64,000 nt of DNA from Cladocopium goreaui. Its lineage: Eukaryota; Sar; Dinophyceae; Suessiales; Symbiodiniaceae. Below the pieces are notes generated by a model. That model was not told the origin of the DNA. It did no database searches and saw nothing but the letters and a program-made list of their open reading frames with translations. Within the stretch, counting starts at the first letter, position 1. Every line of letters begins with the position of its first letter. Shown here piece by piece: positions 43,701 to 55,700 of the stretch. The stretch is taken from the NCBI GenBank assembly GCA_947184155.2, contig CAMXCT020002668.1:1221214-1285213 (forward strand), in the 5' to 3' direction. The translations under genes were made by a program, and so were the position numbers.

Positions 43701-46700
43701 GCTATTTGTTTAATCCTTATTAAACATTCTGAAAAACAATCTTTTTTTACTTCACCATCCATGGGTGAAATCTTCAAGTTGTTTTTCTTAAGGGACGTTT
43801 TTTTGGTCATGTTCAATCACCATTTGAGGATGGTTAAATCGCCATCTTTGATGCTTACATTTGGTTAAATCATGTTAAATCTCCCAATCCACATCATTTT
43901 CCCCCATCATGGATTTCCCTGTTTTTTTTTCTCGTGGTGAAATCCCAATTCTTGACACTTAAATCATCACTGCTTGGTGGTTTGGATGAGTTTTTATTTT
44001 CCCCAATAGCTGGGATGATGATCCAATCTGATTTTCATATTCTTCAGACGGATAGGTATACCACCAATTAGTAATTAACTATATAATTACGGGGAACATG
44101 ATTATGATCTTTTGTCTGGGATTTAGGGGGTACCCTATTTTCAGCCTATTTTCAGCTTATTATTACTATATTTGGGAGAAACACCATCCATTAGCCAGCT
44201 ATTTTAGGGTACCTATTCCCTATTTGACGCTTAAATCATGTTAAATCCTTTTTTCTGATGAACTCAGCATCCAGCTCCGAGGTTCACCCAGCAGGTGCCC
44301 CAGGAGGTGTTTCTGCGGCAGGTGCTTCTGGCCTTGGCCAATTGGGTGAGCCGCTTGGATGACAATTTCTGGTTGGTGGTTTGGAACATGGTTTTTATTT
44401 TCCATAATATATTGGATGTCATCCACCAACCATTGACTTTCATATTTTTCAAGATGGTTAAAACCACCAACTAGATTCGGGGAATCCATGACAAACTGCT
44501 GATTGAAGCGGGAAAACATGGGAAAACTTGGAATTGAATCCATGAAAAAATAGCGATCTAAGCCATCAGACATATGGATAATGGAGGGTAATGAGGAATC
44601 CATCAAAAAATTGGGGATTGAATTCATCTATATGCAGGCTTTTGTCCCACTGCTCCTGTGATGTTTATTTTTTACTGCAACTTTCTGATTGAATCATCGT
44701 GAATCCATGAACAAAGTTATGTGATTTGACCCATCAGAAATGTGGATAACAAGAGAGATTTAAGACATGAACAGTGAAAACATGTGAAAACTAAGTCCCC
44801 ATCGATGGGGACTTAAGCCATCATAAAATGATATTTTTTTCACATCCAGAATTGTTAAACAAAATGTGGGTTTTATATGGTCTTATCAATCATCTCAAAA
44901 AGGGGTTTTGAGATGATATAAGCATCAAAATTGGGTTTGCAATGTTTTCACCATCAAAATCATGTTGGAACATACATACTCAATAAGGTTTTGTTTGCAT
45001 TTTTTAGTTCCACTACATGGTTCATCGCTGTTTATAGGGTATCCCAGGCCCAGAAATTTCGATCATGTGCCCTTTGAAATGGCCGGTGTATACTGCCCAG
45101 CTCACCAGTGTTCCATTCTTCATTGGTTAAATATCTTTAAACCGCCGTGTTTGATGGTTAAATCTTACATGGATACTTTAATCCTTTAGTCTTTTGGCAT
45201 CAATGGGATTATCTACTAACCAGCAAAAAACCTAGTTTTTTGCAGGGTATCTAAGATTGGCAATGGATATGTTTTTCACAATTATCTGGGTAAATTTGAT
45301 CACGACCTCACTGTTCTCCCGAACCCTGGAATCATGGTTTAGTAAGGGAAATCATGCCCAAAGAGCCTTAACTCAGATTGGTGAAATACTTAGATTTACC
45401 CAGAATTATGGATTGTTAAATACCAATCTTTGATGGGTGAATCACTCTTTTTGAGGGTTAAATCCTCATATGTTTCAATGGGACGGAAGCAGCGTGGGTA
45501 TGTCGCTGAGCCAGGTACTGCAGGCCTATCCTTGGACTCGCACGTTCCGTTGCTCGGTTGTTGGAAGACCATGTTTCTTCGAAAAAACAAAAATAACATG
45601 AGTAATTAACATGTTTTCTTCAGAATCCTCTACCATTGGTAGCTAACCAACCTGTTGTATATATATATATATTTTTTCCATTTTTTTCAGGGTTCCCTGA
45701 TGTTTTTTGCAGGAAATGATGATCACAGTTATGAACTCTTTGAGTCACAGAACTGGGTTGTTTTTTTTTGTGGGTACAAGAAAAACCAGCCATTGCAGTT
45801 ATGGCCCGAAATACCAGTTATAACATCTTATAACATCTTATACCCATTATAAGATGGGATTAACATCCTATAACATCCAGTTATAACATCCTATAACATC
45901 CATTGGGATTATAACATCTTATAAGCCCACTTATAGAATGTATAATCCCATACCCATATGCAACCCATGGTGCTGGAATATGAATCCCAACATGTGCCCT
46001 TGTCCAAAAAAAACACAAAAAGTTTTGTAGGTAAATATACCAGCACCATGGGACCATGGGTTTCATATGGGATAGAAATAACCAGCTATAACTAGTTATA
46101 CCCTCTGGTAAACATACAAAAAACTATGGAAAGATTCACCATTTTTAATGGGTAAATCCACTATTTCTATGACCATTTTCAATAGCTATGTTAGTTTACC
46201 AGAGGGTATGTCATCTATGTTAGTTTACTCCTCCTGAACCATTAAAACCTCCATTTATAGATGATTTTCCCATTAAAACCTCCATTTATGAGGGATTTTC
46301 CATGGCTATGTTAGTCATAACCAGAGGGTAACTGATAAATGGCCATAACTCTGGTTTTGTCAAAAACCCACTGATTTCCCGAAGTCCAGCGATTTCATGG
46401 CGAATCTTCTCGACCTTTTTTTGTGACACAACGGTGGAGACCGTGGTGTTGCCCGCGTAGATGATCTTGTTTAGTACTATTATTTTATGTTTATATACAT
46501 TATTTATCTATAGTACATAGACAATACACCAATATGATGCTTAATGATGTCGTTTATCTATATATATATACATGTTATCAATTTCTATGTACTATGTATT
46601 ACTATGTCATAGTTAGTTTATCTGATATATTCATCTATATTTTATCAAATGGATTCAAATTGTATATATACACCCCCTAAATCATCATACCCCAGTCATA

Positions 46701-49700
46701 CTTCCCAAGAAGGTACGGCTGGATCCATAGGCGTTATCAATTTTGATGTACTATGCCATAGTTATTTTATAGTTATTTTATCTAGACTTTATCTATAGTT
46801 CATCAATTTTAAAATTTTATCCATATATATATATACTATAAAGTTAGATATTGTTCCTTTACCTTATTGATATTTAAATATGTTTTTTATTTACTATTAA
46901 TATAGTTCCTTATTTTGTTCAGAGATGTTTCGTGAGTTCGTTACGCAGGTTCCAGGCCATGCCGGGGAACAACGCCAACCACAAGTTGGATGCTGGGACG
47001 AAGGGACGAATTGTCGCTACGCAGCTACCCCCGTTTCGCTTCGTCAACGGTTCGTTTCGGGTCTGTCAGCTACGCGTTGTGAAGTTTCCCAGTTAGGGAC
47101 TTGATGAAATGTGGGAAACACGTGGGGAATTCCTGAGTGTTTTGAGCTGTAAATGGAGGTTTTCATGGGAAAATGAGGGGAAACAAAAAATCAATAAATG
47201 GTATTAAATGGTGGATGTTCGATCAAGCCATGTATTTCATTGCCGACGGGTACGTCTGAAATATCTACTAGGTACTATAGCAACCACCAAAAAAGATGCA
47301 AAGTTGAGAATCCCACTGAAAGGGTAAACTACTGTTCTCTCTTTTTGGGGGTTGCTATATGATCTTTCATGGAATCCAACACCCAACAACACATAGCTCA
47401 CATAGCTTGAAACCCTGGTATTTGCAGCTCTCAATGCTGCACTGCGTGGAGTTCGAAATGTGTCGGTATTATCTTTGCTCTTAGACCCAGTGATGACTTT
47501 ATGATTTGTTTTTTGGTCTCAGAATCCAGTGCGCTCTGAGAGTGGCCACTGGAGCCGTCAGTGACGAATGGAATGTGCGAGTTGAAGGGTAATTGCCATC
47601 ACCCTGATTTTAAATTAATCACCTCCCATAAAACCATGGTTTACTAGGGGATGAAATCACATATTTGAGACCATGGGATGGGGGTGTTTAATATGAACGG
47701 GAGATGGGATTATCCATTAATATCCACTTATTATTATCAATATCCAAGTATAGTGTATTATATCATACTGCTGATTACTATATATATATATTTAGATACA
47801 TAGTAACCCATGAATATTCGGGAAGTGTGACTAGTTTTTGTGTGTCAATTTCAATGAGAGCTGAGACCCTACGATTTTCAACACTCAGGCTTGAAGGAAC
47901 ATGTCTTCACATCTACGGCTCAATACATGGTGCCAATGTGGTGCCAACCCTCTGGTAAACGTTTACATAGCTGTGAAACATCACCTTCTTTGATAGGTAA
48001 ATCCACTAGAAATGATTCCAATGGCCATGTTCAATAGCTATGTAACACATTAAAAAAGGGTTGGCACCATGAAATTTCACGAAAAAAACCCATGGAAATC
48101 CCATGAACAAACCTCCATGAAATCCAACGAATTCCAGCTTTGTTCAGCTGCCATTGGGACGATGAGACGATGTGGGGAGGCTGGGATGGTCTGTTTTTCA
48201 CAGACACGGCTGGCTGTCGCGGTTGATATTTTTAACATTCCAGGGTATCATTGGTATAATGGCTAATCTACTGGTTAATAATGGTTAATATAATGGTTAT
48301 ATAATGATGGTTAATATAATGGCTGGTTGGTGGTTTCAAACATGGCTTTCATGTTCCATCATATATGGGATGTCATCCACCAACCATTGACGAACTCATA
48401 TTTTTCAAGATGGTTGAAACCACCAGTGTTTGTGTTTATTCACCGTGTTTGCACCATTATAGTATTATTATACACTATTGTACACTATTGTACACTGTAC
48501 ATACACTGTACATACACTGTACATACAGTACATCCTTATTTGTGTGGGTCAAAGCTCGGCATGTTCATGGTTGTTGGTTATGTGTTATGTGTGTTAGTCT
48601 GAAAAGCGGGTATGCCATTATTTATCCATTGCTCACTCATCATTTATCCTGTCAAACTGGCCATGTATGTGGTCAAATCCCAATGTCTGATGGTTCAATC
48701 CCCATTGAAAACAGCATTTAACTGATGGTTTCCGGAACTGTTTCATCCCAATATCATACCTTCAATCCTATTTTTGTTGTTTTCCGGAAAATGGATCTGA
48801 TGGTTATTCATATAGGATTGTAGATCCATATCATGTTGTTTTCCCCATCTCATAACAATCCTACAATGTGAGGCCCCCAAGATAGCGTTCAGTTGGTGCC
48901 AATAACTCCAATAACTATGGTTTATGTAGTATTCATGGGGCTTATAGTCTAATAACTCTGGTTTATAGGTAATATATATATATATATTTATTATAATATC
49001 TATAGTTACTGGGGCTTTTGTTAACCAACAAACATCACTGGGGGGCCTCACATTGTATGATTTTTGGCAACCCCACAGATCCGATAAAAAACATCGTTGC
49101 GGATCCGAGGAGCAATTCCTTCAGAAAATTGAGGCGCTCCTGGGATCCTGGGAGCCACTGGGAGCTACGGCCCAGTTTCACGGTGGAATCAAAGATGGCT
49201 GGGTAAATTAATGGTTAATGTTGGTTAATGATGATTAATAGTGCTTATGAATGGTTAATGATGATTATTCTGGGTAACTTTTTTCACGACCGAAGCCTGT
49301 TCTCCCTCACTAGAATCATAGTTAGTAAGGGAAATGATCCCCAAGATAGCCTTAATTCAGGTTAGTGAAATATGATAATTTACACAGAAACATGGCTGGT
49401 AAATCCGGGAAGTCATTTGGCAAAAATGGGAACATCATCCATTTTCATGAAAAGAGTCATAGAGGTTTTTTCATAGGAAAATACGGGTTAAAATCATCAA
49501 ACAAAATTGTGGATTTTCCAGCCATCGACACAGCGATTGAACACGTCGCGAACTGGAACGACTCACCTTATTTTGATGGGTTCTTTTTGGACAATGCTGC
49601 ATAGCCTACATAGCTATGTTAAACTACTGGAGAGTGAGTTGGTTTACACTTCGATGTGCATCCCAGTTAGTAAGTGGTTTATAAGTTGTCAATAACCGCT

Positions 49701-52700
49701 ACATACCTGGGGAGTTTTGTTTATATATAAATATATAACTGGGTTGCACCATGATTATGAATTACAAACCACTTGCTAACTGGGATGCACCCCCTAGTAA
49801 CTCATATAGCAGGGGTTCATGGCACATTAAAAAGAAAAAACTGAAGTTACATGGATGTATACGATATACAAACATATACGAACCATTGTTTTATTGGGGG
49901 CCACCATTTACGTGATTTGAACAGCCCATTTTGAATCGTTGTTGCACATTTGTATGTCTTTGTATGTCTTTGTTGGCTATGTATCTATCAAGTTGCATGA
50001 GTTATATCATATTATATCTCCATGATATTTTTTTTCTATGGGATTGGAGAGTTCTTCCAGCCATCAAGCGTTGGAACATTCATGACCCACCTGGCCCTTT
50101 CAGGAGAGCTCCGGACAACGGACTGCGTCAGCGAGAGAGCTGAGTGCTGCTTGGATTCCATCTGATTCCTGCTCCCTTTTGTTGGAACAAATGACCATCT
50201 GGTTGGTGGTTTGGAACATGGTTTTTATTTTCCATAATATATGGATATATATATATATATAGATGGGATAATCCACCAACCATTGACTTTCATATTTTTC
50301 AGATGATTGGAAGGGTAGACATAATCTGATTATACAGTAAGTAGTATGGTTGGCCGGTGAATACGGATAGCCACCCCCATTTAACATGGGATCTTGCCTG
50401 CCAAATTGGCGACTTGACCCACAGACAGGCGCATCACTTGAGGAACTTAGGTGGGTGGATCAGGACTTTGGAAATCTTGAGTCTTGAGGTCACTTCGAAG
50501 ATTTACCGAACTTGAACATGGTGAGTGTCCAGTTGGCAAACTGGATAGTAACAATATGTCACTAATATGTAACTATAGTTTCACAATTAGTTTCACTATC
50601 AGCCACAATAGTACAAACTCTCCACTTAGTTTACCAGAGGGAAGCCCACTTATGTACTTGATAGTCACAATAATTATGTCACAATGACTTGGTGATCCCT
50701 TGGATGGATGCGACCTGATTTTCTCGGAAAGCCCCAGATATTCAGGCCGTTGGGAAAATCAGGAAACACAACCATGTTTAATACAGTAATTATAGAAGGA
50801 AACTAGGACATTATATGATTATTAGATGATCACTAGATGATGATTAGATGAATTCAACAATTTCTAAGATATGATTGATAATTCAAGTGATTTTGCATTT
50901 ATCGTTCGATCTCATGCCATCTAATCAGATTTCATGTTCTGCTTATCCAACTCTTGAGTGAGAAAACCACTGATGTATGGCCAGCCTTGAAAAATGAATC
51001 ACAAAAACACTGCAGGTTTTTCCGTCAAATTTCACTATAATGTAATTAAATATTGTTATCAGCCAGGTTTACTGTAAATGTTATTAATCACATTGATAAT
51101 GGATAATCAAATTTGCCAACATCAGAATGAGTGTTACCAGTCACAGGTATTTTGTGACTGCACCGAAAAGATTGGCATGGATATTTACCCTCTGGGAAAT
51201 TAACAGTTGGACCCTGATTTTATCACCAATTTATAGTGGAAACTAATCTTCCAACCCCGACAACTGCCAGGGTCTATGTTAATTTACTGGAGGCTAATTT
51301 TTGTCATGTTGAAACAGCTCAGGCAAATCAGGGGATCCCCAGGGTGATCCCCATGCCATAAATGGTTACCCAACAAGACCCTGGGATCTTCAAAGGGAAG
51401 ACCTGCGGGGAAACCAGCATGGCCGCCATGCCATCGAAACAACGTTACGGCCTGATTGAATTCTATGGTTTTGTTGACCCCTAATGCCATTCAGTGGTTG
51501 AATCCCCGTTCTTGATTGTTAAATCCGTATAAATCCGTAGCTGGTTCACCATTCTTCACCATTCGTATGTTATTCTTGTTGATTAAATTCCAATTTATCA
51601 TATGACTTCATACGTTTTTCCCGCAGCATTTTTAAGCGAAACTAAGCGAAACGAACAGGAGTTCATCTATCACATGGTGCTGCAGTTGTTGAACACGAGT
51701 GAGTTCGCCTGTGTGGCCAGTGTCTTTGGCTGAAGTTGGAGACTGGAAGAGCGATGCACGACGATTTCAAGGATTGAGGCGAATAATCGATGCACTGCAC
51801 AAAATATCATAATATAATATATATATACACATACCCTGAGTATCTTGCTACATGAGGCATCAACTTGTAATAAGTAATATTACACAATATTGATAATTGA
51901 TCATACTGCAATTTGCAGCTCATTCTTTCAAGGGTGCTTGGAACTACCAAACATTCACCCTCAAAAGTCCATTTGGGAAGGATCCCATCTGCAGGAAGAA
52001 TACGCGAACGATTATTGTTCGCTCAGACAAACAAGCTTCATGGTGTCCTGCAAAACGTTTTCAGTGGACATCGTTTTCGCTGCATCATACTTATCAGCCA
52101 TGAAAATTCCATGCTGGCTGGGTGAACAGTTATGAAAAGTTGGGGTGAGTATCAATGATACACTAACTGGTCTGGTTGATGGTTTCAAACATTGTTTTTT
52201 ATTTTCCATCATATATGGGATGTCATCCTTCCCATTTACGAACTCATATTTTTCAAGATGGTTATTGCACCACCAACCAGCTACCCTCTGGTAAACGTTT
52301 ACATAACGAACTGGAAAGATCCACCATTTTCTAGCTGGATAAACCCACTATTTCGACTGGGCCACGGCTTCAATAGCTATGTTAGTTTACCAGAGGGTAG
52401 TATATCACGATATATCTACCATAAACCCTGGTTAACCATGGTTAACCTACTTCAATAGCGACTTTTTTGGAACTGGGTTACCGCGACTTGTATCATAGGA
52501 TCCTAACCAAAGTCCTCCAGGTGCGCTGGCAGGGACCTTATCAGATGCCTATGCGAGTCGCTTGGCGGCAAGCCCGTGAAGTGCTGTGAAATTGATCCAA
52601 TGTTTGGCCAAGATATTAAACACACGTGTATATATATATAATTATATATATACATAGAACATGTTGATTATACAGTTGATATGTCTTACTCATATATGTC

Positions 52701-55700
52701 ATATATGTTACATATGGTATGTATATATATACATATTACATGTTATATATATGCTATATTAAGGCCTATGATTTATGACCGTTACGTCGTTACGGTGGCA
52801 TCCCATGGCTCCCATGGCTCAGAGCCATCGAGGCGACGTGACCATCGCGGGGCTCGCGTCATATCCTGCGCTGATGTTGGCGCAGCTGGTGAACATCTTA
52901 GAGCCTCGGCAGCGGCGGAGTCCTGTCGATGATAGGACTGGTTATTTCACCCATGGGTTATTGCCCTCTGGTAAACGTTAACCTGGTTAGTGGTTTCAAA
53001 CATTTTTTATTTTTCCATATTGGGAACAATCATCCCAACTGACTAATATTTTTCAGAGGGGTTGAAACCACCAACCAGTAACAGTTTGCGAACTGGAACA
53101 TGGTGATTTAGTTCGTGGATTTAGCCATTAAAAATGGTGATTTTCCATAGTTATGTCAGTTTACCGGAGGGTAATGGACATTATGGAAATAACCAGAGGG
53201 AATCAATGGTGAATCAATGGTGAATCAATGGTGAATCAATGGTGAATCAATGGTGAATCAATGGTGAATAGTGGTAAATAATGGGATATTAATGGTTAAT
53301 ACTCTGGTTGGTGTTTTGGAACATGAATTTTATTTTCCATAATATATAATATATGGGATGTCATCCTTTCCATTGACTTTCATATTTTTCAAGATTGTTA
53401 AAACCACCAACCAGTTATGGAAATAACCAGAGGGTTTCATGAATCATAGATAGTTATAACCAGAATCCAATGGTACAGTAATTATTATTAACATTGTAGG
53501 ATTTCATGGAAATTCATGGGATTTCATGGAAATTAGTTTTATTCGATGGACATGTACGGGATTTATTATGATTTAATGAGAAGGTTGCCATGATTTTGCC
53601 ATTTATTACCTCTCTGGTAGTTTAACAGTCTGCGACCTGGAAACCATGGCCCATAAAATGGCCACAAAACCAGTCTGGCCATACAAAAACGTTGGGTGAT
53701 TTTCCAGAGCTACGTAGAAAATTACCAGAGGGTACATAGATTTACTAGGTTGAACATAAATTAAGGTGAGTTCACCACAATCAAATGTGCATGTATATAG
53801 GTGTCCGGAAACTGGCTGGGTGACCTGGAAGATGAATAGATCCACCCTCGGACATATCAGCAGGGGGTGATCAGCAAACCACGGATACCCTATCCTGTTT
53901 GTCGGGGCTCCACAGGGTTCCATGTTTGTCGATGAAAGTGTACTGCTTTCCATTCCTATTGGGCCTATTGGCCTGTCATGTTGATGTGTACTGCAGATAG
54001 TCATGTTTTGTCATTCCTATTGTCCTATTGGCTATGAGTAGATTCGTTTTTCTTAGTAAAATAATACACCAACACTACATTAACAATGTTGGATGCATGA
54101 ACACAATAAACAGTCCTTTTTCTCACCTAATAAAATAGGTATTTTTCAACACATGCCTGTTGAGTATAGATAGAGCTGATTAATAATCAGATTATGCCTA
54201 TCTATGGGTTTTTTAATCTATCATTTCAGGTACCTCCAATCGGTTCCTGAGTCCTGGCCATGTTTCGATTGTGGGCCCAAGGAGGAGATGCGCGCCAAAG
54301 TCTTGCGAATCGCCCTCGAGTTGGCGCCCTACGTGCCTTGGCGCTGGCATGGCATGGTGATTTCGATTGCCACATGGCTAGCCCTGTTGGGTTCTTTTTG
54401 AATCCCAACGAACAGCTATTTTCTCAGCATTTCTCAACTATGTTTTCGGCGCAACTGGTGGTGTTGATTGTGTTATCTTCAATTTTCTAGCCACATAGAC
54501 ATGTCTTTTAGTACACTCATAGTACCAAGCAATTGATCCTGTTGGTGCAGCGGATGTCACAGTCTGTTGGGAAGGCTTTGGTGCGTGGACATAGCTAGAT
54601 AGATCGATAGATCGGTAGATAGATAGATAGATAAATAGATAGATGATTTCGGGTGCTTGGTTGTTGTTTTTTCTTTTCATCCAGAAGCTCGCCACGTGAA
54701 ATCTTCTCTGGCAATTTTTCAACTCCTCAGGCATTCCATGTGTCCATAGCGATAGACAGGATTTTCACTGCTGCTCTCCCGTTGGAAATGGGACCCCCAA
54801 ACTTGGGCATTTCCAAGTGCTGACAGCTGAAAAAGATTCTCACAATCTCCCCGCAGGGACAGCTTAGAAGTAGCAACTCTGCCGCATCAAATGCCGGAGA
54901 GGGGTTCGCCCGTTCGCCCTGAAATCATAAGATATGGGGGTTTCCTGAAATGGGGGTACCCAATATCTGGATGGCTTATAAGTTTATAAGGTAAAACCCT
55001 ACTCAAATTTGGATGATTTTTGGGAGTACCCCTATGACTTAGGAAACCTCCATATGGAAGTACAGATGGCCACGTCTTCTATCATTAATCTTATTGGTTG
55101 GCAAATCCACTGGGGAAACCTTTGGTGATGCCCGGCTCCAATTCGAAAAATGACACGTCACCTTGTAAACGTTTGGAATTTCAATGGATACAACATGTTG
55201 GTATCCAAAATACTGTAAACATTTCTCTAACCTGATTTTGGGAATTTCAATGTTTGACGTCATTTTGGTGTATCAGTTCTGTATCTTACCAGTCTCACAA
55301 TAGAGAATGTTCATTTATCTTCACCAAATTCTACAGCATGATGACCCAACAAAGATGGGCTGTGAACTTAAGTTCCACAACAGCTCTGAGTAAAATTTGG
55401 CACGTGCACTTATTGACTTTGATTGACTTTGATTATCCAAACTATTCACTATGATTAGCCAGTTTTATATAGTTTTATGGGGTTGCAATCCACTTATCAA
55501 CTAAGTGGGTCCCGCTGAACATGGTTTCATACTCCCAAATACAACCATTCGAATTGGCAACGTGATGATTCAGCAATGTATTTTGGATCATCCAGTCGTA
55601 CATCTTCCGGGTGGTGCCCTTTGATCAAAGTTGGATCCTCTAACAGCCATTGGATTTTTTAGGCATATCATACCCTCTGGTAATGACTAACATAACTATG

